From positions 25,983,693 to 26,047,692 of the forward strand of contig NC_067205.1 of NCBI RefSeq assembly GCF_026262505.1: 64,000 nt of DNA, written 5' to 3'. The notes under the pieces are model-generated. The model searched no databases, had not been told where the DNA came from, and worked only from the letters and a program-made list of their open reading frames with translations. Numbering within the stretch: position 1 is the first letter of the stretch; every line of letters begins with the position of its first letter. Of the stretch, positions 18,380 through 29,500 are shown in pieces. A program made the position numbers and the translations under genes. Source of the stretch: Trichomonas vaginalis G3. Its lineage: Eukaryota; Parabasalia; Trichomonadida; Trichomonadidae.

Positions 18380-19465
18380 ATGAGCTTGAAAGAAGTATTC
18401 GAACAACATCCATGGAGGTCATTTAAGAAGTTCAATGAAGCTGCAAAGAGTTGGGGATTTACTAACAGAGCTGAAGTGAAAAGGTTCTTTGACAAAAATG
18501 TTGTACATCAAACAAAAATAAACCCTTACGACTACTTTTTACCAATTTGCTCCAGCACTCCTGACGCATACCAATTTGACACTCTCATTCAAAGCAGAAA
18601 AGGAGGACATAACCCATTCCTCATCTTCATTAATGTTAACACTCGTAAAGCATATGCATATCCAATGAGGAATAAAGGAACTCATGAAGTTTTAAGAGTT
18701 TTACAAAAGTTTGTAGCAGAACATAGCCCAAGTACTTTAACATCAGACCAAGACAGTGCATACCTCAGCAATGAAATCACAGATTTTCTCATTAAGCATA
18801 ACATAACTCACTACACTACTGAAGACCATAACCATAACATACTCGGCATCATAAACCGCTTCATAAGAACGCTCAGAGATTTAAACCAAGAGCGAGACTT
18901 TACCGAAGAAAACAATGAAACATTTTCTCGAAGTATATAATTCCTCAACACATTCTACAACAGGACATACACCAAATTCAATGACACAACAACAAAAGAA
19001 AAGTATATACAAAAGAAACGAAGCCAAACACAAAATATCAGAAATTCAACACAATTTACCCTCATTCCTGGTACAAAAGTTCGTGTAGTTCTTGACGAAA
19101 ACCGTTGACAAAGAAACGTTTAAGGTTAAGTAGAAACTATTATATCGTAGACTCTACGCAAGGTAATGGATATCTTATAAAAGCTGCTGACGACTCCATT
19201 GCGTTTTATCCTCGTCATAAATTAGTTGAAAGTAGTAATGGCAAACTTGCTGAAACCATTGACGAAGCAAAGCGAGGAGTGGTTATTGAAATACTTGGCT
19301 ATAACATAAACGATGACACTTATAAAGTAAGATATGAAGGAGGGCGTTGAAGATGTTATACCATCTAAAGAATTGAGAGAGTCAAAGCCAACACATCTGG
19401 GACCATTAGAGCGGGAGTACTGGAAAGACAAAAATAAGCCAGAAAGAATAAGAAATTCTTCTAAA
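18380..19465 (+). pseudogene. Polinton integrase, unit 2, broken
   Basis: Near-identical to the integrase at 13827-14912, with a handful of breaks in its second half. Core, SH3-like and chromo-like parts are all recognisable. Confidence 0.88.
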
Positions 19466-19559
19466 CTTTTTCATTAGATGTAAATCAGACATGAATGAGA
19501 ACAGTCATGTATTATTAATGGTACCATTTATTTTTGTCATAAATTTACACCAAAAATAA

Positions 19560-19612
19560 TGTTTAGGTGAAGAGGTGAGATCTCACCGTTTTTTCACCTC
19601 TTTTTTCACCCT
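19560..19612. promoter_or_regulatory. GAGATC palindrome block before copy 3 of 321-aa gene
   Basis: Same inverted block as at 15005-15062. Confidence 0.65.
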
Positions 19613-19728
19613 CGCCGCTTAGCGGCTCAGATTGCTTTAGCTTTCTCGTGAATTTTCATGAATTTCCTTAAGATAGAAAAATAAAGTTAGTTTTATTTTT
19701 ATTTATTTTTTATTTTGTATAAAAGATA

Positions 19729-20698
19729 TGATTTTCAACAATCGGCACAACAACAATTCAAAGCCACGAACGCGGACTCTGTCCACAACTACAAGCACCA
19801 AACTCGCTAGTCATGAATCCTACGTCAATGTTGGTAGAGATGAAAAGCTTTATTCCTTCTTCATATATACTTTTGAAACAGAAATCCAGAAGATAAAGCA
19901 AGAACTTTTAACAAGTAATTTAGACTGTAGTGCGAAAGATGAAACAAATGAACAGTATCTTTATGAAATGGAGGACCTCATCGACCATTGGCCTAAACTA
20001 CCTGAAATTCAGCAGCAAAAACTAACTATTCCTGAATTCGACGAAATTGAATCAAAGCAACTGACTCAGTAGAAATTAAGAAATTCATACGTAAAGTAAA
20101 TTATGAATTCCTTGGTTTTCATTGCAACCATAAAGTTATGGACAAAGATTGCGACATGGTTTATAAAATATTTCTGACCTTTACAAATCCGAAGAATTTA
20201 AGACATACGATAACTTGTTTCATTAGTTGCAAAATGTGTATGGCAGATAAAGATAAAGATAGAAGAGGTAAAGTATGGAATGAACAGATAAAACCAGCAG
20301 CTTTTGAGTTAAAGAAAACCATTGACGCCTTAGTTGTTCTAGCTGGTTTTATTTCAATGTATAACGCAAAACGATGCCGCAATGTTCAAAATGTAAAGCA
20401 GCAATTAAGAAAAATAATAACTACTCAGTCAAAGAGATAGAAAGAATGCGAAAACGACTATGCAGACTTAAAGAAAGAAGCAGAAAAGCCAGCAGAAGAT
20501 AAAATGGATATGTTGACATTTCTTAATAAAAAACTATCCAACAGCAGAAGATTTCCTTCTGTCTGACGTCAAGAAGAAATATAAAGAAACCTTCGGCATT
20601 GTTAAAAACTTTTTGATATCCTCAGCGAAGAAATAGAAGCTACGAAATTGTTTAGGATTTTCAAATATACATCGTATAATTCATGTAAAACGCTTGTG
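19729..20698 (+). pseudogene. 321-aa gene, copy 3, heavily broken
   Basis: Matches 15179-16144 throughout but with many small length differences, mostly in mononucleotide runs. The density is far above that between units 1 and 2, which fits poor base calling here better than age. Confidence 0.8.
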
Positions 20699-20756
20699 AA
20701 AAAAGAGGTGAAAAAAGAGGTGAAAAAAACAGGTGAGATCTCACCTCTTCACCTAA
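20697..20756. promoter_or_regulatory. GAGATC palindrome block, array unit 3
   Basis: Same block as at 11582-11650 and 16141-16203. Confidence 0.65.
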
Positions 20757-21079
20757 AAATTATTTTGGTCAAAGCTTCCACGAGAGAAAAGATTCCTCAT
20801 TCGCTAAGGATTCCAAAAATGAAAAATCATTGATTTCGGCTGAGAAAAAAAAACAGCAAAACCCTTCTTCCACGGGAACAAAGAAATAAAGAAGAAATAA
20901 AGGTAAATTTTTTATTATTCCCGTGGAAGATAGAGCACTTTTATGATACTTTTATTCACGACAAACAAGACAAACAAAGAAAATAAGAAAATACGGCGCT
21001 GCCGCGGTTCGAACCACAGACCCTGACCCCTCCATAACACCACCTTAGACCACTGTGCTACGTAGCCTGTCGACATAAG
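20757..21079. other. Intergenic stretch with hairpin and tRNA-like relic, unit 3
   Basis: Third copy of the CTTCCACGGGA hairpin and of the tRNA-like sequence (20994-21067). No gene. Confidence 0.55.
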
Positions 21080-21442
21080 ATTTTATAAATTGCATATTTG
21101 ACGTAAATTTATTTCCATCTGGCTTCCCACCGCATAAGATATTCATACGTGTTTGTAAGACATTCATTAAACTTCTTTTCTATTGCATCTAATCTTGCGT
21201 TATTTTTTTCAATAACTTGTCTGTATTCTTCATCATCTCCAGCGGTGTTTGAGTCTTCACGTTTAAAATATTCATCCAATTTTTTATCTACAAATTTTAT
21301 TAGTGTTTGATTCACTTCGTTATGATAACGGTCATATTCTTTCAATACGTAAGTGAAGACAAAAATGCGTCGTACCTTCAATCTTAAAGCTTAAAGAACT
21401 TTCAACACAGTTTTGAGGGTCTATCAGTGCGTCAATGAGATA
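21080..21442 (-). pseudogene. Mariner-interrupted gene, unit 3
   Basis: Third copy of the reverse-strand gene. Here the far side of the mariner (22753-22820) reads on as reverse-strand coding sequence with its own start, so unit 3 shows the original insertion site of this mariner. The gene is split by the insertion. Confidence 0.65.
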
Positions 21443-22750
21443 TAGGGTGTCCAAAGGTGCGTTTAGCACAGCGCTCTATATGAGACTATTAAAGGAGATA
21501 TATGCTGATTATAAATATATAATAAAAAATATGAATATATTGTATATGATGAGTATGTTGTATTTTGGCGCCATGCGGGATATAAAATGAATTTTGAGAC
21601 AAGAGGCGGTTTCGCGGGAAATTTTGGCGGATTTTTTTCATTTTTTTTAATGAATCATAAAGAAAACATCCTCGCCCTTGCAAAAAAAATGCAAAGACTG
21701 TAAAAAAAATCTTACGAGACATTGGTAAAATGCTTCGGTATGGATGCTCCTAGCTATTCCACTGTAACGCTATCATGTTAGGATGTATCACTTCATGAAC
21801 AAAAAGGCGCCCATCATAAAAATTGACAAAAAATCGCCGGATCAAAGAAAAATCAAAGCAATTCTTCAAGCGCTAGATTGAAGACCCAAGAGCATCACTC
21901 AGAAGGATAGAGGAGATGACAAAGATACACGTACAAACAGTCAGTTATTATCTGCACAATTATTTGAACTACAAAACTAGCGTATACACGTTGGGTTCCG
22001 CACAACCTTAATTCAGTTCAAAAAAAATCTAGAGTCCAATCTTCGAAAGAGCTCCTCTCTATATTAGGTGGCGTATCAATCCAAGAAGTTTCGCTTTTAG
22101 TAACAGGGATGAGTCTTGGTTTCAATATGCAGCAGAAGCCAAAATCATGTGGATCCGAAGGATGAAAATCCGCAAACATTCCCGAAGAAAAAAATTGACA
22201 CACCAATGATGATGTTGTCGGTTTTTTGGGGCGTGAATGGCATCATCGCAATTGATATTCTTCAAAAACCTAATACGATGAATGCTCAGTATCTAATTGA
22301 CAATGTTCTTACTCAAATTATCAATTCTGATGAGTTTGAGAAATCCAAACAACAAAAACAAAAGTTTGCAATTCATTTTGATAATTCAAGAGTTCACAAA
22401 AGTCATAAGGTAATGAATTACTTGGTGGAAAACAATGTCAAAGTTGTTCCAAACCCAATTTATTCACCTGATATTGCACCCTCTGACTTTTATTTATTCG
22501 GCACGCTAAAAAAGAGAGCTGAAGGACGCGAATTCGCGAGTCCAGATGATCTTGAAAATTTTGTAAGAGAGCAATTTGAGCAATTTTCTCATGATGATTT
22601 AAAGCGTGTCTTTCAAGCCTGGATCGATCGCTGCGAACGCGTGATTGAATCCAATGGTGATTATATTTAAATAAACTTTATATATATGTAACTTGTTTAT
22701 TTCTATTCGCAGTATTCAGGTTTGTGCTAAACACACCTTTGGACACCCTA
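21443..22750 (+). mobile_element. Mariner copy 3, defective, original site
   Basis: 1,308 bp with TA on both sides (21441-21442, 22751-22752). Unlike copies 1 and 2, both flanks belong to the same reverse-strand gene, so this is the copy that marks the real target site. Confidence 0.92.
21651..22670 (+). pseudogene. Mariner transposase copy 3, multiple frameshifts
   Basis: The first half carries about ten single-base gains or losses relative to copy 1 (for example in the A-runs near 21680-21710). From about 22160 to the end it is identical to copy 1, including the last two catalytic aspartates. The sharp change in quality part-way along one gene suggests an assembly seam. Confidence 0.88.
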
Positions 22751-22752
22751 TA

Positions 22753-22895
22753 GTATTCGAAGTCAGTCAATAATCTTTTTAAAGTCATTTCATACAGGAT
22801 AAAATTTAATGTTGTGAAGAAATAGTGTTTATCTCAGAAAAAATAACGCTAATTTTATTTTTATTTATTTTTTTATTTTGTATGTAAAGACAGTA
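22753..22895. other. Gene remainder and divergent promoter region
   Basis: 22753-22820 holds the 5' part of the mariner-interrupted reverse-strand gene. The rest is an AT-rich stretch with TTTTATTTTTATTTATTTTT upstream of the KilA-N gene, the same motif that precedes the 321-aa gene and the TIR gene. Confidence 0.5.
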
Positions 22896-23723
22896 ATGTC
22901 AACATTAGAGAACACAACAACAGTTATAGTCCATGAAGCTATAAATGAAGAATACGAATACATACAATATAACAAACAACTTCGCCTCATTCGTTCGGTC
23001 AAAGACGATATGTACCAAATGCAAAGTATAATGAATGCTCTTCGTTCTACAAAGCAAGCATATCATTGGTTTGAAAACCAACAGACAAAAGAACTTTTAG
23101 AAGAATTTCCTCATATGATTGCTTCCCTCGGAAAACCGAGAGAAGAGATTCCGTACGAAAATCGCAAGAATTTGGCTCCTGGTTTGAAAGGTTATTATGT
23201 TCATAGACTTTTAGTAAATGCTGTAGCAATGTGGGCTTCACCTCGTTATGCTTGTTATATTTTCATGATGTTAGATGAACTATATAAAGCAGAACGTGGA
23301 GAGATGGAAAAGAAACTTCAAGCAAAAGATGAAGTCATTGAATCCAAAGACAAAAGCATACAGAAAAGAATACCGCGTTCGGTACCAAAAGGAAAGGAAA
23401 AGAGTTATAAGTATATGATATATACTGAAGAGTTGGAGAAAGAAGAAGATAAAGATGTAGTTATGTTGCATTTAGTCAGAAGAAACAACAAGAGCTTTAT
23501 GACTTAGCTAAAATATATAAATCTGACAGAAACTGGTTCTATCGTGAAAACTTACCGATTTCAATGACACCGAATGAGCAAATAAAGGAAATTGTCAAAA
23601 ATACTCTTCCTCAAACACACTATGACATCAAAAGGTTGCACAATACTTACATTCAAAGAAGACTTAACATTACTGAAGGAAAAAATAACAGAATATTTCG
23701 ATAACTTCAAAGAGGAAGAATAA
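22896..23723 (+). pseudogene. KilA-N domain protein
   Basis: The centre has the KilA-N signature: AYHWFENQQTKELLEEF, then GLKGYYVHRLLVNAVAMWAS and PRYACYIFMMLDELY, a DNA-binding fold common in large DNA viruses, phages and trichomonad Mavericks. It is followed by a Lys/Glu-rich linker and a basic tail. It likely acts as a DNA-binding regulator. I chose the second ATG because it lies just after the AT-rich promoter motif. The 3' part is broken about once. A fragment of the same domain is found in Polinton B at 47330-47420. Confidence 0.8.
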
Positions 23724-23768
23724 AAAAATCTAAGCTAATTTTATTTTTTTTATAAAATTTTATCTCAT

Positions 23769-23994
23769 ATGAAAGAACATGAATTTAGAATATTCGGAAC
23801 TCATGACAGAAGAGAGAACGAACAACATGTAAAAGATTATGCAAAAATTTCTGAAGACATACAAAGCATTTAAACAATATCTAAATGCTTCTAAAGATTA
23901 TGCAAAATTTCTGAAGGTATATAAAGCTTATGAAAAAGCGTATGAAAAGTTTATACATTGGGGAATTGTTGTAAAATATCGATATGAAGACTAA
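23769..23994 (+). pseudogene. Small charged protein relic
   Basis: A start codon after an AT-rich stretch leads into a short charged peptide (MKEHEFRIFGTHDRRENEQH). A KDYAK.. motif occurs twice in the DNA, about 60 bp apart. Broken about once; function unknown. Confidence 0.45.
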
Positions 23995-24171
23995 CCAAAA
24001 ATATATTTTTGCTTAAATAGCTTCAGGGTCTATTTCTTCAACCATTTCACTTCCTTCGTCAATGTCAATAGAAGCTTCTTCAACCTTTGGTAAGAATTTC
24101 TGTATAACATCTTTGTTCGTTATTGTCTTCAGAGATGAAGGATAATATTTCACAGATGTTTTGTTGCATGC

Positions 24172-26170
24172 TAAGTTCGGTCAACGATAGGAATTGAGAG
24201 GAAATTAATCGTCGAGGAAGTACGATTATGTAAAGTAAAAAAATGTTGTGGGATTTTTAATATTGTATATAATTTTATAATAAAATTTTTGTGAGACATT
24301 TTAAGAAGCACATATAATTTTTTGAATTTAAAAATTAAAGTAGTGTTGAATGAATTTATTGATTAATTTAATACGGATATTTCTCAAAATTAATCAAAAA
24401 TAGGTTTTCAGAGAACTTTTGAGATATCTTTTCAAAATGTCTTTTTGAAAATATATAAGTATTATATCAAATTGAAAAAAGGTATTTATCAAAATTCTAA
24501 ATTCTTAATAAAAAATAACTTTTCAGAGGATTGTGATTTTGAAAGCATGAGTAATAAGTAAAAAATATCTACGATTTTAATGAGGGAATTGTTCCTTATG
24601 AGGTATACATTATAACTATATACCTCATAAGGAACAATTCCCTCTTGATAGCTGGGAAACTTTCTCTGAATAACTTATCATTTGGAGAAAGTTTCCCAGC
24701 TATCTATTAGAAACTAAAGGCTGTGAGGCACTAATATATAATCAGTGCCTCATAGCCTTTAGTTTCTTATTAAAAACGAGAAAACTTGTTCGAAATGATA
24801 AACAATTTCGAACAAGTTTTCTCGTTTTAAGGAGGGAATTGTTCCTTATGAGGTATACAGTATGAATATATACCTCATAAGGAACAATTCCCTCTTGATA
24901 GCTGGGAAACTTTCTCTGAATAACTTATCATTTGGACAGAAAAGTGACACTTTACATGGCAAAAAATAGAGCCTTACTTTTGAGATACTTGAGATTGAAA
25001 CTGAATCTTATGAGGCGGTGATCTTGAATCACTACCTCATAAGGTTCAGTTTCATATAAAATTTGTTGCAATTTGTTATTCTTTTGCAATTATTTCTTAT
25101 AAGATTTTACATCTTTTAGCGGGGAATGTTTGTTATCATGTATATATTATAAATATCTACACGATAACGAACATTCCTCGCTAAATTGCTGAGAAACTTT
25201 GAGGAAATGTCGAACAATTTCCTCAAAGTTTCTCAGATTTATATAGATCACTAGAGTCCCCTAGGCACTGATTCTGGTTCAGTACCTAGGAGGCTCTAGT
25301 TCTCTAACGAACTGATAAAATGTTTTTAAATTTTTGGATATTGCTACCTGTGAAGCACTGACTTCAAGTCAGTACCTCACAGGTAGCAATTACATTGAAA
25401 GATGGGAGAAACTTTGTCCGAATGTTAAACTATTCGGACAAAGTTTCTCCCATTTGTAGTGGAGATGGAAGGCTTTGAGGTATATTGTATTAATATATAC
25501 CCCAAAGCCTTCCATCTCCACTTGAAAGTGTCCAAACTTTGGGTTAATACTTTGCAATTAACCCAAAGTTTGGACACTTTCTAGAAGGAATTGGAGGGTA
25601 AGAGATATACATTCATATGGTATATCTCTTACCCTCCAATTCCTTCTTAAAATGGGAGAAACTTTGTCCGAATGTTAAACTATTCGGACAAAGTTTCTCC
25701 CATTTTTTGAAGGAATTGGAGGCTATGAGATACTGATGCAATGTCAGTAACTCATGGCTTCCAATTCCTTCCTAAAACTCATAAAAGTGGACATTACATG
25801 CATATAAAATTTAACATGTAAAGTCCACTTTTTGTGAGCGGGGATTTGACTCCGTCAAATCCCCTTTTTCGTTTACGAGAAAGCCAAATTCTCTCAAAAA
25901 GTTAAGTAGGACCAATTTTTTATAAAAAAAAATCCAATTTCATTATGAATGTTAATTAATTTATATAATTATTGAATAAAAAATTTTCTTTGAGATTATG
26001 AAAAGTTCTTTGAAAAGTTATTTTTTCTCATTTTTAAATATTGTATTAGCCTATTTATTTATAATCCAAATTAAATAACTTTAAATTCAATATTTAAAGA
26101 ATAATTTTGAAGGAATTGAGTTACTTCCCCCGACGATAAAATTGAGAGGTTTACATTTTGACCGAACTTA
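24172..26170. mobile_element. Non-autonomous inverted-repeat element with hairpin array
   Basis: 1,999 bp between 13-bp perfect inverted repeats (TAAGTTCGGTCAA), with a second weaker block (ATCGTCG..GGAAGTA) further in. GCATGC stands on both sides (24166-24171 and 26171-26176), fitting a 6-bp target duplication; because GCATGC is itself a palindrome the exact edge is ambiguous. No open frame of any size, so it depends on enzymes from elsewhere. A 6-bp duplication would suit a Polinton-type or another integrase-like machinery. The arms (24180-24580, 25865-26160) are AT-rich with nothing else visible. Confidence 0.85.
24582..25864. repeat. Array of about 18 long perfect or near-perfect hairpins
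   Basis: Consecutive stem-loops at 24582-24644, 24647-24704, 24709-24767, 24773-24828, 24832-24894, 24996-25054, 25115-25185, 25189-25236, 25250-25300, 25340-25390, 25402-25453, 25458-25522, 25524-25581, 25583-25647, 25649-25706, 25709-25771, 25783-25832 and a short GC-rich one at 25840-25864. Stems are mostly 20-27 bp, loops about 5-14 nt, gaps often only 1-10 nt. Two designs alternate: one with GAGGTATA/GAGGCACT-like bases near the loop, one with an AACTTTG..CAAAGTT stem and AATGTTAAACTATT-like loop. A half hairpin lies at 24897-24936. Confidence 0.95.
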
Positions 26171-26595
26171 GCATGCAACAGTTTCACCCTTCTTATATTC
26201 TTTCTGTTCGGAAAGATTTAAAGCAATACTGAAGAAGTCAATATTAGAGTTCTTTATAACAGTATAATGAGTATCTTTGACATTCACGAAGAAACTCTTT
26301 TGTTTCAAAACTACTGCTAACTCTTGTGAAGTATAACGTTTGCGGTCAATGACGATAGCTAATGGTCTGACATACTGACCAAACTTAGATTCTTTCACAA
26401 ACTTCTTGTTAAAGATAACATTAACATTTGAAGCATTTTGAACTCATTCTTGATGGCAGTAGCGAGAGCAGTATGAAAGAACTTGCAATCTTGCATGTGT
26501 TTCATTAAAATAAAAATATTAAATTATTTTGAAAAATAACTTAAAAAAATCTAATCTAATTTTTTCAAAAAATATTTTTTTATTTCCTACTAAAG

Positions 26596-29500
26596 ATGTA
26601 TCGGAAGTTGTCTAAGTTAGAACACTCGGAAATAAAACAACTTCTTACAGAAGCTAATATAGATGTTGCAAAGCATTACGCAACAAACAAAAAAGCACTC
26701 GCTGACTTCATTAAAGACTATAATGGTGCAATAAGTTATGATAGAATTCATGAGTTCATAAAGCCGCAACGCGGCGAGGACGAAGTCCATGCGAGAGCAT
26801 TTCCTTTAAATGACGTTGCTATTGACTTATATCATAGACGTTCAGTACCTCATGAAGTAAGAAGAGAAATGTTTGACATAACAAATGCAAACGTTGGTGA
26901 AACAAGAAGAAGAGACGACACACTGAAACAACAGAGAAGAGAGATGTTTAAGAGCGCTATAGAACAAGTTCGCAAAGCTAACGATGTCATTCGTTCCATT
27001 GACGACAAACCAAAAGAAGGTGAGAGATGGTTAAAGAAAGATGAAGAGAATAGGAAGAGAAATGTGAAGTCAGGCAATAGACTCATTGACTTTAACATTG
27101 AAGCTTTAAATGAACCAAACAGAGACTACTTACACAAACATTTCGGTAAGGTTTTCATGAGACTCTTAGAGAAAATTAAAATAAACTCACAACAGAGATG
27201 GATGGTATGTTATAAACTTGGTGGAAAGTATGAATGTTCTACGTTAAACCTCAATAATATTGGAAACATTACTACATCAGCTCTTGAAGAGAACTTTATA
27301 TCAGAGATAGAAGCAAATGCTGCAGGTATTGTTGAAATGCACTATGACTTCTTCTTGACAAACATAAAGAATCTTACTGAAATAAAGATGTATGATTTAA
27401 CAGAATACGAAGGCTTAACGATGTCAGATGTAAAGAAAGGCAAACCAAAAAAGAGACCATATAGAGATGAAAGCACACTGACAAATGACCAGAAAGCCAT
27501 TTTGGAAGCTCTTAAGCAAACAGGAAACCCAGCACTTATAGAAAGCTTTTGGAAAGATAATGGTGAAAAGAAGTTTTATAAGAAGAGAAGCGGTCAGTTC
27601 TGGAAGTATCTTTGCACATTACCTATAAATCTTGAGCGCTACCAAATCTTCAATGAATTGAACAAAAGAACTGCAGCACTTATGACAGAAGACAATTGTT
27701 TCGTTTATGCTTGCATTCAGGCTGGTGTAAATGAAGAAACTATTGACCACATGAGAGAAGTCATTCGTGTTAGAGACTTTCCTCAAAGTAAAGTACAAGA
27801 AATTTCTGACGCAACAGGTATAGCATTTAATGTTACCATTGGTTATTTCAATGACTCAAGACATAATGAAATAAAGAGATACATACCAAAAGAATGTGAA
27901 ACTGTTAGAACTATTGACTTACTTCTTGTTGAAGACCACTACATGCTAAACGAAAGATTACCAATGACAACATATTTCATTCGCAACTATATAGAAATCT
28001 TGAAGGAGTGTGGTGGAATGAACATTGAGAAACAGATGAAGATTTATACAAAGAGAGAAGATAAATATGTAGTTCGTTATGATAGAACAACACCGTTATG
28101 GGATGTTATGAAAACATTGTGGGAGTGCAAATATTTCGAACCTATTTCTTATGGAGAACTTTTCACATATACGACTGACTTATATAAACAGAACCTTGCA
28201 CCATTTAAAGACTTGTCATATGCTCCAAAGTATTGTGTACAACTGAAGAAGAAAGCCGAGTCAAAAGAAGTAAATAAAGCTAAATGTAAGTTCATTCCTG
28301 AGCACGTTTTCTTTGCTGACTTTGAGTGCAGTACCGATGGCTTTCATAAAGCTTTTAACATCTGTTATGACAGTGAAGAGTTCAGTGAGTGAAAGCATTT
28401 GGGGTCAGAACTGTGCAACAGAATTTTTGGAACGACTTCCTGACAAGAGTTTAATATATTTCCATAACCTCAGTTATGATATAAACTTCATCTTAAGACA
28501 CATGACAGAAGTGAAAGGAACTCCCATCATTAAAGGTTCACGAACAATGCAAATAACTGGCTTATATAAAGGAAGGGCAATTATTATAAAAGACTCTTAC
28601 AGTGTTATAAATAAGAAGCTTAAACTATTTCCTGCTATGTTTAACTTACAAACAGGACCGAAAGAAGTATTTCCATACAACTACTACAGCAGTGTTTTGT
28701 TAGCAAATGACAACAGAACTGGTGTCATTTCTGAAGCATGTAAGTTTATCCGGGATGCAGATACATTCATGAAAAACATAGATTCCATCAAAGGTTGCAG
28801 AATAGATGAGAACCACTTCGACTTAGAAAAGTATAGTACATTCTATTGCAAACAAGATGTAAGAATTTTAAGAGAAGGTTTGTTAAGTTCGCGCAATGAC
28901 ATATTGAAAGAATTTGATTTAAACGTTTATGACTACGTTAGTATTTGTTCAATTGCTAACAAATTATTTGAGAAACAGAGTGTACTTCCCGAATGGAAAT
29001 TTATATGACCTCTCAAATAAACCAAGAGAATTTATTTCACGCTGTATTCAAGGTGGAAGATGTATGCTGTCAGATAACATTAAACAAAAGAGCGAAAAGA
29101 AACTCATTGCTGATTTCGACGCTGTTTCATTATATCCATCAGCTATAGCAAGACTTTATACTTTAGAAGGTATTCCAAAGTTATGAAGAAAGAAATGTTA
29201 AGCACAGAGTATCTCATGAGACATTTATTCAATGACGACCAAAAGGAACCCATTGGTGAAAAGTTTATGTCCGGCTTCTTTGTTCTCATTAAGATAACAG
29301 AGATTGGAATACATAGACACTTTCCTTTAATAGTTTGTGACCCTGAACTAAATCCAGAACTTAACGTTCCCAGAAGTTCAAACACTTGCTGTTTAATGTA
29401 TGTTGACCATATAACATTACAAGACCTCATAAAATATCAAGGTGTCAAATGTGAAGTGTTGCAAGGATACTATTACGATGGAAACAGAGATATATAGAAT

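Larger units (their letters stand above)
10802..22750. repeat. Tandem array of 4.55-kb units carrying mariner copies
   Basis: Three head-to-tail units start at 10802, 15358 and 19910 (periods 4,556 and 4,552 bp); the third stops at the right end of its mariner. Order in a unit: most of the 321-aa gene, GAGATC block, hairpin and tRNA-like stretch, a reverse-strand gene cut by a mariner, the end of the fibre gene, the integrase, and the start of the 321-aa gene. Units are near-identical apart from small length differences that are concentrated in the third unit and just before it. Confidence 0.93.
24013..26505 (-). pseudogene. Unknown Polinton A gene split by hairpin element
   Basis: Reverse-strand coding sequence lies on both sides of the 2-kb element: an acidic tail (EEASIDIDEGSEMVEEIDPE) at 24013-24171 and a basic, beta-rich part (KRYTSQELAVVLKQKSFFV) at 26171-26398. 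The element sits inside the gene. No family recognised. Confidence 0.55.

Noticed and set aside
24582-25864. CRISPR array or bacterial REP cluster
   Set aside because: Units are long hairpins with different stems, not fixed repeats with spacers, and the context is eukaryotic.
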